Shown piece by piece: positions 24,696 through 34,416 of a DNA stretch of 57,404 nt. Position 1 is the stretch's first letter. Each line of letters opens with the position of its first letter. Origin of the DNA: Clostridiales bacterium (GTDB taxonomy: Bacteria > Bacillota > Clostridia > Oscillospirales > CAG-272); assembly GCA_022793655.1 (NCBI GenBank), contig JAAWDG010000009.1, forward strand, positions 1 through 57,404. Reading direction: 5' to 3'. The notes below the pieces were generated by a model that made no database searches, was not told where the DNA came from, and was given only the letters and a program-made list of their open reading frames with translations. The position numbers and the translations under genes were made by a program.

Positions 24696-27433
24696 TCAAC
24701 ACGCTTTTTGGTACATATTCGGCAAGGCAGGTCAAAAAACTTTTGCCGATTGTGGATGCAATCGAAGCTCTTTCCTCTAAATATGCTTCGATGAGCGATG
24801 AGGAACTAAAAGAACAAACTACGATTCTTAAACAACGGTTGGGGCAGGGCGAAACATTAGATGATATTTTGCCGGACGCCTTTGCGGTGGCGAGAGAGGC
24901 GGATGATCGCGTGCTGGGCAAACGTCCTTTCCGTGTGCAGCTGCTCGGCGGTATTGTGCTGCACCAGGGCCGTATTGCAGAGATGAAGACAGGTGAAGGC
25001 AAGACATTGGTTGCGACCCTACCTGCTTACTTAAATGCGCTGACAGGACAAGGCGTTCATATTGTTACGGTTAATGAATATTTGGCGCGCGTTGGTTCAG
25101 AAGAAATGGGACGGGTGTATAATTTTCTTGGCCTTAGCTGTGGACTCATTTGTCACGGGCAGACGCCGGCTGAAAAACAGGCGGCTTATGGGGCGGACAT
25201 TACCTATGGAACCAATAATGAATATGGCTTTGATTATTTAAGAGATAATATGGTTATTTATAAGGAGCGGATGGTGCAGCGGGGCCACGCTTTTGCTATT
25301 GTGGACGAGGTAGACTCGATCCTGATTGACGAGGCCAGAACGCCGCTCATCATTTCGGGTGAAGGCGAGAAATCGACTGCTGAGTATGACAGAGCGGCCC
25401 ATTTTGTCGCTAAACTCAAAGAATTTCGTATTAAAGAATTAGAGAATAAAGAGTATACGGAGGATGTCGTTGATACCGGCGACGCCGATTATATTGTAGA
25501 TGAAAAAGCCAGAACGGCGGTATTAACAGCAAATGGTATCGCAAAGGCAGAAGACTATTATCATGTAGAGAATTTTACAGATGATGAAAACTCTACACTG
25601 TATCATCATGTAACGCAGGCAATCAAGGCCCGCGGTGTTATGAAGCGGGATGTTGACTATGTTCTTAAAGACGGTCAAATTTTAATTGTGGATTCTTTTA
25701 CAGGACGCATCATGCCGGGTCGTCGGTATAATGAGGGACTGCATCAGGCTATTGAAGCAAAAGAGGGCGTCAAGGTACAAAAAGAGTCCCGTACGTTAGC
25801 CTCCATTACGTTTCAGAATTTCTTTAGATTGTATCACAAATTGTCAGGTATGACTGGTACGGCCCTGACCGAGGAAACCGAGTTCAGAGAGATATATCGG
25901 TTGGATGTGGTGGAAATACCGACTAACATGCCGATGATTCGTAAAGATCATAATGATGTGGTCTATAAATCGATAGCGGCGAAGTATGATGCGATCGTGG
26001 AGCAGGTGAAAGCGTGTCACGAAAAGGGACAGCCGGTGTTAGTAGGTACTGTTTCGGTTGAAAAATCAGAAGAGTTATCGAGAAAATTAACGAAAAACGG
26101 TATCAAGCATACAGTTCTGAATGCAAAGCACCACGAAAAGGAAGCTGAAATTGTCGCTATGGCTGGTAAAGTTGGAACGGTTACAATTGCAACGAATATG
26201 GCTGGGCGCGGAACCGATATCATGTTAGGCGGCAACCCTGAATTTTTGGCTAAACAGGAAATGCGCCGTTTGGCTTATGAAGAGGAGCTTATTGGCGCCG
26301 CTATGGGTACGGCTGATACAAATGATGAAGAAGTTTTGGCGGCACGCGCTGTATTCAAGGAGTTATATGACCGATATAAACAAGAAATTGAGCCCGAATA
26401 CAAAAAAGTAGTTGAGGCAGGCGGTCTATTTATTATTGGTACCGAGCGTCATGAATCCAGACGAATTGATAACCAGTTAAGAGGACGTTCAGGCCGGCAG
26501 GGAGATCCGGGTGAGTCGCGTTTTTATCTTTCATTAGAAGATGATTTAATGCGTTTGTTTGGCAGCGAAAGAATTTTAGCGATGGTGAATCGACTTGGCT
26601 TGCCGGACGAACAGCCCATTGACGCTAAAATTTTATCCAATTCCATTGAATCGGCCCAAAAGCGGTTAGAGGATCAGAACTTTACCCGCCGCAAACACGT
26701 ACTTGAGTATGACGATGTCATGAATCAGCAGCGTGGTATTATCTATGCCCAGCGCAAAGAGGTGTTGGATGGTGCCGATCTGCATGATAAAATACTGACA
26801 ATGATGAAGAGCACCGTGGATGAATTGGTCAATGTTAGCACCGCCTCTGAATTGCCGGAGGAATGGAATTTTGAACAGATTCGCCAGGATCTTCGGCCTT
26901 TATGTATGCCGGACGATTTCCATTACACCAATGATGATTTGAATACGCTTACGGCCGAATCAATTAAAGAATTGTTAAACCAACGTGCGTTAGACTTGTA
27001 TGCTCAAAAAGAAGCCATGTTCGCCGAGGAGGGCATGGACATGCGTGAAATTGAGCGAGTGATTCTTTTGCAGGCAGTTGATATGCATTGGATGGCTCAC
27101 TTAGACAACATGGATGCACTCAAGGGAGGGGTAGGTCTTAATGCCTATGCTCAGCGTAATCCGATTACCGAATATCGAATTGCCGGAGCCGATATGTTTG
27201 ATGCGATGGTCAATGAAATTCGTGAGGATACCGTTCGGGCGATTTGGGCGATCATGCCTAAAAAAGCACCTATGGAACGCAAAGCAGTGGCCAAAGTGAC
27301 TTCCGAAGGTTTTGAAGGAGCGGGTGGTGAAAAGAAAAAACAAACGCCTGTTAAAGCAGAGCAGAAGGTAGGTCGCAATGATCCTTGTCCTTGTGGAAGC
27401 GGTAAAAAATACAAAAAATGCTGCGGTCAGTGA
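24686..27433 (+). CDS. secA: Protein translocase ATPase SecA
   Basis: SecA is the motor that drives preproteins through SecYEG. This 915-residue protein is complete. Walker A is MKTGEGKT (about residue 99) and the DEAD-type motif is VDEVDSILIDEART (about 206). IGTERHESRRIDNQLRGRSG marks helicase motif VI, the HWMAHLDNMDALKGGVGLNA helical scaffold block follows, and a C-terminal zinc-binding CPCGSGKKYKKCC closes the protein. ATG 24686 follows GGAGAAGG and gives the usual MGLINTLFG start. A structured repeat and a possible leader frame precede it. prfB, a frequent downstream neighbour, is absent. A bidirectional terminator follows. Confidence 0.98.
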   Translation: MGLINTLFGTYSARQVKKLLPIVDAIEALSSKYASMSDEELKEQTTILKQRLGQGETLDDILPDAFAVAREADDRVLGKRPFRVQLLGGIVLHQGRIAEMKTGEGKTLVATLPAYLNALTGQGVHIVTVNEYLARVGSEEMGRVYNFLGLSCGLICHGQTPAEKQAAYGADITYGTNNEYGFDYLRDNMVIYKERMVQRGHAFAIVDEVDSILIDEARTPLIISGEGEKSTAEYDRAAHFVAKLKEFRIKELENKEYTEDVVDTGDADYIVDEKARTAVLTANGIAKAEDYYHVENFTDDENSTLYHHVTQAIKARGVMKRDVDYVLKDGQILIVDSFTGRIMPGRRYNEGLHQAIEAKEGVKVQKESRTLASITFQNFFRLYHKLSGMTGTALTEETEFREIYRLDVVEIPTNMPMIRKDHNDVVYKSIAAKYDAIVEQVKACHEKGQPVLVGTVSVEKSEELSRKLTKNGIKHTVLNAKHHEKEAEIVAMAGKVGTVTIATNMAGRGTDIMLGGNPEFLAKQEMRRLAYEEELIGAAMGTADTNDEEVLAARAVFKELYDRYKQEIEPEYKKVVEAGGLFIIGTERHESRRIDNQLRGRSGRQGDPGESRFYLSLEDDLMRLFGSERILAMVNRLGLPDEQPIDAKILSNSIESAQKRLEDQNFTRRKHVLEYDDVMNQQRGIIYAQRKEVLDGADLHDKILTMMKSTVDELVNVSTASELPEEWNFEQIRQDLRPLCMPDDFHYTNDDLNTLTAESIKELLNQRALDLYAQKEAMFAEEGMDMREIERVILLQAVDMHWMAHLDNMDALKGGVGLNAYAQRNPITEYRIAGADMFDAMVNEIREDTVRAIWAIMPKKAPMERKAVAKVTSEGFEGAGGEKKKQTPVKAEQKVGRNDPCPCGSGKKYKKCCGQ

Positions 27434-27468
27434 TGAATGCCGACCGCGTTCGATTGATTATTGACGAA

Positions 27469-27510
27469 AAAATCCCCCAACGATTGTATATAATCGTTGG
27501 GGAATTTTAT
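27469..27510. terminator. Bidirectional terminator after secA
   Basis: CCCCAACGATT (27475-27485) pairs with AATCGTTGGGG (27492-27502), flanked by A-rich and T-rich stretches. It separates secA from the convergent minus-strand operon. Confidence 0.88.
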
Positions 27511-27564
27511 TATAGCATATCAAATTCAGTTTCATATGTGTAATATAAATGGTCCATTATTGGT

Positions 27565-28455
27565 TTAAGAGATTTCGTAAGTGGGATCCAGCGCTTTTAA
27601 TTCGCGGAAGGTATCGATTTCGATGATATCATCGAAAGAGCATTTACGAGCTGTGATTTTATAATCATCTGCAAAATATTCTAAAGGAATTTGATCCCAA
27701 TATCGTTCTTTACCGCCAGGCGCGTTGTAGATTTCGGCAATGTGAGAGGCTAATTTAGCGCCATCATTTTCTGACCAATAAGAAATGCCAATCATATGAT
27801 GACAATTAGTGCCGCCCACCATGATTTTGGTTATGACATCATTTTTTGTTTTGAAACACCAGTCGTCTGTGACATCAACAGGAATGCCTAAATAGTTGGA
27901 TTCATATTGATATTTGGTAATGATTGACTCATTATACAACAATAAGTCAGCTTCCATTACGTAGGCATTTTGCAAAAGGGAACGTACGCACATTAAAGAA
28001 GAAATATTGTTTGCCTCGTTAAAGGCTGAATTCTCAATAAATTTAATGTTTGGGTATTTGTATAAAAGCTGATCGAATTGTTCACCCAAATAGCCTCTGA
28101 CAATGTAAATTTCTTCGATACCGGCATGAACGACGGCGTCTAACAGGGAATCAATAATTCGGCGCCCTTTCACGCGAACCAATGGTTTGGGTGTGTTCAG
28201 CGTAATGGGCACCATGCGGGAACCAAATCCAGCGGCAATGAAGATGGCCCGTTTTACCCGATATGGCTCCAGTGCGTCTAAACCTTTTTGGGTAATTCCT
28301 TTATTGGAGATTAAGCCATTTTCTGTCAGGGAGGCGAGCGTTTTGTTTACAATGCCGAGGGACATGTCCGTTGCCTCGGCTAATTCTCGCTGGGTGTTAA
28401 AATTTGTTGATTTTTCAATTTGTGTTAAAATATCAAACTGTTTTTTTGTTAACAT
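27565..28455 (-). CDS. HTH-nucleotidyltransferase fusion (LicC/PntC-like CTP transferase)
   Basis: This 296-residue protein has two parts. Residues 1-70 form a MarR-like winged helix (DILTQIEKSTNFNTQRELA...LGIVNKTLASLTENGLI). Residues 75-296 form a nucleotidyltransferase with IFIAAGFGSRMVPITLNTPK (glycine-rich loop) and PLVRVKGRRIIDSLLD. The catalytic domain resembles CTP:phosphocholine cytidylyltransferase LicC and the phosphonate-activating PntC. It probably couples a small phospho- or phosphono-alcohol or amine to CTP. It is last in an operon with an ABC importer whose permease gene it overlaps by 23 bases. The HTH might regulate the operon or only bind substrate-linked signals. ATG 28455 was chosen as the first frame start with usable upstream GAGA. 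Confidence 0.75.
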   Translation of the reverse strand: MLTKKQFDILTQIEKSTNFNTQRELAEATDMSLGIVNKTLASLTENGLISNKGITQKGLDALEPYRVKRAIFIAAGFGSRMVPITLNTPKPLVRVKGRRIIDSLLDAVVHAGIEEIYIVRGYLGEQFDQLLYKYPNIKFIENSAFNEANNISSLMCVRSLLQNAYVMEADLLLYNESIITKYQYESNYLGIPVDVTDDWCFKTKNDVITKIMVGGTNCHHMIGISYWSENDGAKLASHIAEIYNAPGGKERYWDQIPLEYFADDYKITARKCSFDDIIEIDTFRELKALDPTYEIS

Positions 28456-30040
28456 AATAAGTATTCTCTTTTCTAAGGATGATATGTCGTAATATGAGTG
28501 CCAAACCTTTGATAATAAGGTTGACGGCAAGAATTAAAATCGAAACGAAAGCCGAAGCCTCAAGCAGCATAAGGTGCTGGAACTGCGTAATCAAGAGTGA
28601 CAGCGGTTTGGTTAGCGTTACGGCTAAGAAAGACACCGCGGAAATCGTGATCATGGAGTTGACAAAGAAATAAGTAAACATTTCAATCAGCGTCAGCTTG
28701 GACTGGGGAATAATCACGTCTTTAATAATATGTAATCGACGAATACCCAGCGTGAGTCCCACATCTTCTAAATTTGCGTTGAGTTTACCAAGAGAATTGT
28801 AAATCATCAAATACGGCGACGCAAAGAAGTGAATGGTATTCACTACAATTAAAATAATGAGTGTGTCAGCCATAAAACTCTTTTTAAAGAATAGGACATA
28901 GGATAGGCCAAGCACTAAACCTGGAATCGCCAAAGAGAGAATGGACATCAGATGTAAGAGTTTGGCTGATAGTCCACCGATTCTGGCGGTAAAATAAGCA
29001 CAAGCAAAGGCAATGCAGACACCGAGAATAGAAACGGCAAAGGCGATGATAATCGAATTGATTAAGTAATGTCCAGCGCCTTTCTCCATCGTATTCAGCA
29101 CGTGTTTCAGTGTGAAGGAAAGATCAGACGGATATTTTGTGTTAAAGGCCAGCCCCGCAAATGTGATGATGGGATAGATGAGGGTAATGGAAGTTATGAT
29201 TAAAATAAAATAAGACAAAGCATCTCTTACGATTGATTTTTTTAGTGCAAAGGGTTTCGGAACAAAGCTTGCAGAATGAGTATCCCGGCTGATAAAATCA
29301 AAAATGAAAGCGATGACCGCTGGTACTAATAGTACCATACCAATTACCGATCCGTTGGCAAAATTAAGCCGTCCAATCACTTCATTATACATCATAAGCG
29401 GAAGCGTGTTGTATTTACCGCCTACCATGACTGGTACACCATAGTCAGTGATAATGAGTGTGAAAGTGGCAAATAACACGCTGATCATGGGTTTACGTAT
29501 ATAAGGAAACGTAATGGAACACAGTCGGTTAATTTTTGGTACCCCTAATACAGAGGCAGCTTCATAGGGAGTGCTGTCCTCATACCGAAGAATATCGGAA
29601 ATCATTAGATAGGCCACCGGCAAAGAATACATCACGCTGCCAATTACAATGCCCCAGAAGCCGTAGATAGAGCTGTTCAGTCCAAACAAATTGGTGAGTT
29701 GTCCGTTTTGACCGAACAGGATGATCAATCCCATGCCATGAGAAATAGAAGGAATCAACATGGGCAGTAGAATGATAGCGCCAAAAAGGCCCTTTCCTTT
29801 TATGTTTGTCCGCGTCATACACCAAGCTAATAGAAACGCTAATGTAATCGAAATCAGGGTTGCGGTGGCAGATACTTTTAATGAATGTAAAGCGGCAATA
29901 CCGAACTGTTTGTCCGTGATGATTTTTCCGATATCGGCCGAAACAAGGTTCGAGAACATTGTGAGCACTGGCAATATGACGGTCACTAAAAAGAAGAGCG
30001 CTAAAAATAGCTGCGTTGCCGAAAATTTTCGTTTTTTCAT
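28433..30040 (-). CDS. ABC transporter permease, two permease domains fused
   Basis: This 535-residue membrane protein joins two ABC permease domains in one chain, as in iron(III) and 2-aminoethylphosphonate importers. Each half has about six spans and an EAA-type loop: EAASVLGVPKINRLCSITFP in the first half and the equivalent EDVGLTLGIRRLHIIKDVIIP in the second (shown in parts: EDVGLTLG, IRRLHIIKDV). ATG 30040 with AAAGGG upstream was chosen; the longer frame has no ribosome site. It sits between the ATPase gene and the nucleotidyltransferase gene. The substrate is inferred from neighbours to be a phosphonate or choline-like compound. Confidence 0.85.
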   Translation of the reverse strand: MKKRKFSATQLFLALFFLVTVILPVLTMFSNLVSADIGKIITDKQFGIAALHSLKVSATATLISITLAFLLAWCMTRTNIKGKGLFGAIILLPMLIPSISHGMGLIILFGQNGQLTNLFGLNSSIYGFWGIVIGSVMYSLPVAYLMISDILRYEDSTPYEAASVLGVPKINRLCSITFPYIRKPMISVLFATFTLIITDYGVPVMVGGKYNTLPLMMYNEVIGRLNFANGSVIGMVLLVPAVIAFIFDFISRDTHSASFVPKPFALKKSIVRDALSYFILIITSITLIYPIITFAGLAFNTKYPSDLSFTLKHVLNTMEKGAGHYLINSIIIAFAVSILGVCIAFACAYFTARIGGLSAKLLHLMSILSLAIPGLVLGLSYVLFFKKSFMADTLIILIVVNTIHFFASPYLMIYNSLGKLNANLEDVGLTLGIRRLHIIKDVIIPQSKLTLIEMFTYFFVNSMITISAVSFLAVTLTKPLSLLITQFQHLMLLEASAFVSILILAVNLIIKGLALILRHIILRKENTYYVNKKTV

Positions 30041-30073
30041 TGGATAAGACCCTTTCATATCAATTCTGAGGCT

Positions 30074-30829
30074 TTACCCAAGGTTAAACCGGGCAAGACT
30101 GGCTGTTTTTTCGGCTAAGTTGTGAATCACAAATTCGCGCACAAATTCATCTACCGGATTTTGAATAATATTTTCCGGCGTATCAAGCTGGTGGATCACT
30201 GATTCGTTCATCACCATAATTCGATCAGACATGGCAAAGGCTTCTTCTTGGTCGTGTGTGATATAGATCATCGTGGTTCCGGTGGTCGCTTGGATTCGTT
30301 TGAGTTCTTTGCGCAGAGTTAGGCGGGTGGCTACATCTAGTGCGCTCATGGGTTCGTCAAACAAAATGATTTCGGGTGAGAGGGCCAGCGTTCTGGCAAT
30401 GGCCACTCGCTGCATTTGCCCGCCTGAAAGTTGGGCCGGTTTTTTGTTGATATGCTCTTTTAAGCCCACGATGTCAATCATGCGCAGCGCTGTTTCCCTT
30501 GCGCTTGCTTTGGTTTCTTTTTTTAGTTTAAGCGCATATTCAACATTGCGCAATACCGTCATGTTTTCAAAAAGCGCATAGTTCTGAAAGACGATACCCA
30601 TGCCGCGCTTATCAGGCGCAGCATGGGTGATATTTTTGCCATCCATATAAAGTTCACCGGAAGAGGGGGCAAGAAGCCCGATAAGGATACGCAGCAATGT
30701 GGTTTTGCCACAGCCGGAGGGCCCCAAAATAGAAAGGAACTCGCCAGGCTTCACCTCAAAGGACACTTTGTTTAGTGCATATTTTTCGCCGAATTTTTTT
30801 GAAATATCTATTACTTTTAATGAGTCCAT
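30074..30829 (-). CDS. ABC transporter ATP-binding protein (PotA/PhnT/FbpC-like)
   Basis: This 251-residue ATPase has Walker A LGPSGCGKTT (about residue 36), Q-loop VFQNYALFENMTV, signature LSGGQMQRVAIARTLA, Walker B IILFDEPMSALD and the His switch YITHDQEEAFAM. It is shorter than most PotA or FbpC proteins and largely lacks the C-terminal regulatory TOBE domain. It overlaps the end of the substrate-binding gene by 13 bases and precedes the permease gene by 33 bases, so the importer is translated as one unit. Confidence 0.9.
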   Translation of the reverse strand: MDSLKVIDISKKFGEKYALNKVSFEVKPGEFLSILGPSGCGKTTLLRILIGLLAPSSGELYMDGKNITHAAPDKRGMGIVFQNYALFENMTVLRNVEYALKLKKETKASARETALRMIDIVGLKEHINKKPAQLSGGQMQRVAIARTLALSPEIILFDEPMSALDVATRLTLRKELKRIQATTGTTMIYITHDQEEAFAMSDRIMVMNESVIHQLDTPENIIQNPVDEFVREFVIHNLAEKTASLARFNLG

Positions 30830-31830
30830 CGATCTTGCAGTTTCTCCTTTAATTCGATATCAAAGATACCGGTCATGTTTGCATACTTAATGTTTTCTGG
30901 AAAGTTTTTCATTTCAAAGGTTTTGTCTTTGTAAATGGTTTCAGGCACATAAAGTTCTTTGTCAAGCGGTGAAATTTCGTTCGTGATGTACTGAAAAACC
31001 TCTTTTACTTTATCATTGTTTTGACGGCCTTCAACAATTGCGCTGGAATAGGTGGTATAGGGTGCGCCTTCTTCAAAGAAGAGAATTTCAATATCTGCGC
31101 CTTTTCCAATTTCTTGTGCGGCCTGGAAAGTCATGCCAAGAGCAATTTGTGCTTCACCTGATGTGATTGCCTGCATAGGGCCAGAGCCAGAAGAGGTAAA
31201 TTGAATAACATTCTCTGCTAATTTATCAAAATAGTCAAATGCGGCGTCTTCTCCCCGCTCATTCACTAAGTTAAGCAAAAAGATATAACCGGTTCCTGAA
31301 GATTTTGGACTGGGCATAGAAATTAAATTCTTATATTCAGGCTTGGTTAAATCATCATAAGAGGTAGGAATAGGAAGGTTCTTGTCTTCTAATCCTTTGC
31401 GGTTGATGATAATGCATCCGCTCATTTTGGTCCATGGAATGTAACGATGGTTTTCAGGCACAAGGTTGTCCTCGAAAATGGAAAAATCAACAATGCCATC
31501 TAATTGGCAGGCGGTTTCGCCTAGCATGTCCAAATAAGAGGATTCAAGCTCAAGGATAATATCACACTCGGTGTCTGTCCCCTCTGCTTTAAGCCTGGCG
31601 GCTAAATCGCCGGTTGAGTAATATTCAAGACGAATATCGTAGGATGGAAATTTCTCTTTTAATTTTTTGAGGATAAATTCGTTTCTGAAATCTTCCGAAG
31701 AAGAGTAGAGAATGATCGTATCATCATTATTTTTATTGTCTTTGTTTGTTTGTGACTTGCAGGCGGTAAATGCAGTAAGCATTCCGATTGCGATAGCAAA
31801 CGATAATATGCGGAAAACAATTTTTTTCAT
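30817..31830 (-). CDS. ABC transporter substrate-binding lipoprotein (2-AEP/iron type)
   Basis: This 337-residue lipoprotein has the signal MKKIVFRILSFAIAIGML, lipobox TAC (AFTACKS), and a type 2 periplasmic-binding fold like those of iron and 2-aminoethylphosphonate importers (IILYSSSEDFRNEF, DIILELESSYLDML, SMPSPKSSGTGYIFL, ITSGEAQIALG). ATG 31830 follows AAAGGA by 8 bases. The longer frame adds about 94 residues upstream without a signal peptide and was rejected. It is first in the operon, behind TTGACT-17-TATAAT. A ligand of the phosphonate or phosphocholine class is inferred from the downstream CTP transferase, not seen directly. Confidence 0.87.
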   Translation of the reverse strand: MKKIVFRILSFAIAIGMLTAFTACKSQTNKDNKNNDDTIILYSSSEDFRNEFILKKLKEKFPSYDIRLEYYSTGDLAARLKAEGTDTECDIILELESSYLDMLGETACQLDGIVDFSIFEDNLVPENHRYIPWTKMSGCIIINRKGLEDKNLPIPTSYDDLTKPEYKNLISMPSPKSSGTGYIFLLNLVNERGEDAAFDYFDKLAENVIQFTSSGSGPMQAITSGEAQIALGMTFQAAQEIGKGADIEILFFEEGAPYTTYSSAIVEGRQNNDKVKEVFQYITNEISPLDKELYVPETIYKDKTFEMKNFPENIKYANMTGIFDIELKEKLQDRWTH

Positions 31831-31926
31831 TACTAAGTTCCTTTCTCTTGTAAATCTTGCGTTAATTTGAACGAGTTTGAAGTGATAAAACGCGAAATAG
31901 CCTTTTAACTTGTTCACGTTTTGAAA

Positions 31927-31955
31927 ATTATAATACAAATTTGAACAGAAGTCAA
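31927..31955 (-). promoter_or_regulatory. Promoter of the minus-strand import operon
   Basis: On the minus strand TTGACT (31950-31955), a 17-base spacer and TATAAT (31927-31932), about 97 bases before the binding-protein ATG. Confidence 0.7.
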
Positions 31956-32032
31956 GCGCTGATTTTATTTTCTGATGATTATAGAGTGAATGTGCAAAGT
32001 TTGTGAAGTTAGGGAATAAGGTGGGGTTTGTA

Positions 32033-32061
32033 TTTACTTTCGGCACAGAGTGTGGTAAAAT
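32033..32061 (+). promoter_or_regulatory. Promoter of the plus-strand envelope-polymer operon
   Basis: TTTACT (32033-32038), a 17-base spacer and TAAAAT (32056-32061), with TGG before the -10 box. It is about 78 bases from the divergent promoter of the import operon, so the 31831-32162 gap could be a shared control region. Confidence 0.65.
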
Positions 32062-32162
32062 AAAAAACAATGTTTGTAATTGATGTCTTTTTTCAAAGAT
32101 ATCATGAATCAAAACAAGACAAGCATAGAAATCAAGGACGAGTAAGGAGGAGCATAATTAAT

Positions 32163-34064
32163 TTGGAAAACGAAGAAATGAAAAATAATGTAAACAATGA
32201 AATGAATGAAGATAAAATAATAGAGGATGCTAAGCCGTCTGTTACGACAAACAACAGGCAGGCGGAACTATCAATAGAACCTCCGGCAGGTGAAACGAAA
32301 AAAACGAAGGGCAGAAAAAAGAAAACAGTCAAAGAGAAGCTGAAAGCATTGACCCGTGAGAAAAGATCCTTTAAATTACGTTTGTTAATTGCTTTTATGG
32401 TTTCTTTTGCCTTTGCATATACATTGCTAATTTTTGGACCCTTTGAGTTGTATTTGCCGAATATCAGTTATTATACTTTTTCTTTTGATGATTTAGTGAT
32501 GCCGATGGTGTTGATCGGCCTTGGTACAACCATTGTGCTGACCTTTCTTTTAATGCTTTTTAGAGGCAAGCTTTTCAATTATGTCGTGTCTGCCCTTTTT
32601 GCACTAACGGTTGGTGCTTATGTGCAGGGCAATGTGCTGAACACAAATCTTGGTACGTTAGATGGTACCGCCATTCCATGGGAAAGCATGACGCTGGTCA
32701 TGTTAGGCGGTTTGGCCGTTTGGGCGCTCATCTTTTTGATTCCGTATATTGTAGCCTATTTAAAACCGAAAATGTGGCGAACACTGGTCATATTTGTTTC
32801 TATCTTGCTGGTTGGCATGCAGACGGTTGGCTTAGTGACGCTGCTTGTACACAATGACCACATTGGTCCTGTTGGCAATGGTTATCTCTCGAATAAGACT
32901 ATTTATGAAGTGTCGCCTAAAAACAATGTTGTTATGTTTTTGTTAGACCGCTTGGATGAGGATTATGCGAAAGAGACGTTTGAACGGTATCCGGATATCA
33001 AAGAATCTTTAACTGATTTTACTTACTATGATAATGTTTGCGGTTCTTATTCAAGAACATTTCCTTCGGTTGCCTATTTGCTGACCGGTGTGAAAACCGA
33101 TTATACTTTGCCAATTGATCAGTATTTTAAAAAGGCATGGGAAGAAGGCGCCTTTTTACAGAAGATCAAAGATGCGGGTTATGAATCTAAAATTTATACA
33201 GATGTAAATTATGTGATTCAGAATACGGACTATGCAGCAGGCAAGATTGATAATATAGGGCAAAGCCAGAAAAAATCCGATAAGAAAAAGATGGCTCGGG
33301 CGATGATTAATTTGTCTGCGTTTCGCTATGCGCCCCTGACAATGAAACCTTTCTTTTGGATGTATACCGGCGAGCTTGCGGATATTACCACGCTCGAGGC
33401 CGAGGTTTCGGACATGCATATGACAAACGACGCGGCTTTTTGGGCAGGGTTACGAGAGAAAAAGCTGAGTGTGAAAGAAGACAGCAAAGGCTCTTTCATT
33501 TTCTATCACATGCAGGGTTCACACGAGCCATACTTGATGGATGTGGATGGCAGCACGCCCGAGGGCGGAACCGGCGGGCCGCAGAAATGGGAGCCGTGGC
33601 GTCAAATTGCAGGCGATTTTAATATGATTCTCGATTATATTAAATATTTGAAAGAAATGAATTTGTATGATGATACCACTATCATTATCACAGCCGATCA
33701 TGGCGGTACTGGTACGATTGAAGAGTTAGATCATGAGCGTTCGATTGCGCTTATGGTGAAACCAAGGGGCGAGAATGCGGGCGAAGCCATGAAAAATAGT
33801 GCGGCTCCCTTGACGGTTGAAAACATACAGGCAACTGTTTTAAAAGATCTCGGTATTGATTATACAGATTACGGCTTGGCTATTGATGAGGTGGCAGAAG
33901 ATGCAGAAGTAACTCGCTATTTCTATATGAGTGCTTCGGATCCTTTGCATGTCAAGCGGGACTATAATTTGATTACTTATGAAATCACAGGACATATTAA
34001 AGATTTCAACAATTGGAAAATCAAATCAAAAGAGAGAATTAAATATCCATACTATGACGCGTGA
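32163..34064 (+). CDS. LTA-synthase-like sulfatase-fold phosphotransferase
   Basis: This 633-residue protein has a long charged N-terminal cytoplasmic stretch (about 75 residues), five membrane spans, and an external alkaline-phosphatase/sulfatase-type domain, the architecture of lipoteichoic acid synthases. The metal and catalytic residues appear at MFLLDRLDEDY (Asp instead of the usual Glu), SYSRTFPS (probable catalytic Thr) and IITADHGGTG. It probably transfers glycerophosphate or a related group onto an envelope polymer. TTG 32163 is the likely start: AAGGAGG lies 12 bases upstream, and the next ATG is 27 bases away. It heads the operon with the YidC-glycerophosphotransferase fusion. The exact polymer is unknown. 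Confidence 0.85.
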   Translation: MENEEMKNNVNNEMNEDKIIEDAKPSVTTNNRQAELSIEPPAGETKKTKGRKKKTVKEKLKALTREKRSFKLRLLIAFMVSFAFAYTLLIFGPFELYLPNISYYTFSFDDLVMPMVLIGLGTTIVLTFLLMLFRGKLFNYVVSALFALTVGAYVQGNVLNTNLGTLDGTAIPWESMTLVMLGGLAVWALIFLIPYIVAYLKPKMWRTLVIFVSILLVGMQTVGLVTLLVHNDHIGPVGNGYLSNKTIYEVSPKNNVVMFLLDRLDEDYAKETFERYPDIKESLTDFTYYDNVCGSYSRTFPSVAYLLTGVKTDYTLPIDQYFKKAWEEGAFLQKIKDAGYESKIYTDVNYVIQNTDYAAGKIDNIGQSQKKSDKKKMARAMINLSAFRYAPLTMKPFFWMYTGELADITTLEAEVSDMHMTNDAAFWAGLREKKLSVKEDSKGSFIFYHMQGSHEPYLMDVDGSTPEGGTGGPQKWEPWRQIAGDFNMILDYIKYLKEMNLYDDTTIIITADHGGTGTIEELDHERSIALMVKPRGENAGEAMKNSAAPLTVENIQATVLKDLGIDYTDYGLAIDEVAEDAEVTRYFYMSASDPLHVKRDYNLITYEITGHIKDFNNWKIKSKERIKYPYYDA

Positions 34065-34162
34065 AGCAGAAAAACGGCTGAATTGCTGATTGATGACGCT
34101 TTAGCTAATTATTTTATATTAAATTTTTGGAATTATTACGTGAGAGAAGAAAGGAATTTGTT

Positions 34163-34405
34163 ATGAAAAAGGTATTATCGTTTTTATTCTTTTTTGCATT
34201 ATCAATGGTCATGTGCATGACGTATGCGTTTGCTTATATTGATCCTTCGGCTATGACCTATATCATTCAGATTATTGCCGGTGTTGTGATTGCGGCGGGC
34301 GCAGCGTTTGGGTTTTATTGGCGTAGAATTAAAAGAGCAGTACGCGGCAGAAAAAATAAAGGAAAAGAATATGACGAAGAGGATGACGAAGACGACGAGA
34401 TATAA
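34163..34405 (+). CDS. Small membrane protein, 80 residues, acidic tail
   Basis: The protein has a cleavable-looking hydrophobic N-terminus (MKKVLSFLFFFALSMV), the block AYIDPSAMTYIIQIIAG, a second span, a basic WRRIKRAVRGRKNKGK patch and an acidic tail (EEDDEDDEI). I do not know a function. The IDPSAMTY block looks like a conserved element. It lies between the LTA-synthase-like gene and signal peptidase gene in the same direction, suggesting a helper for envelope-polymer assembly. ATG 34163 follows AAAGGAA by 6 bases. Confidence 0.8.
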   Translation: MKKVLSFLFFFALSMVMCMTYAFAYIDPSAMTYIIQIIAGVVIAAGAAFGFYWRRIKRAVRGRKNKGKEYDEEDDEDDEI

Positions 34406-34416
34406 ATTCGTTAACT

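Noticed and set aside
31831-32112. N-terminal extension of the substrate-binding protein
   Set aside because: ATG 31830 has a good ribosome site and begins a proper lipoprotein signal; the extension covers the promoter.
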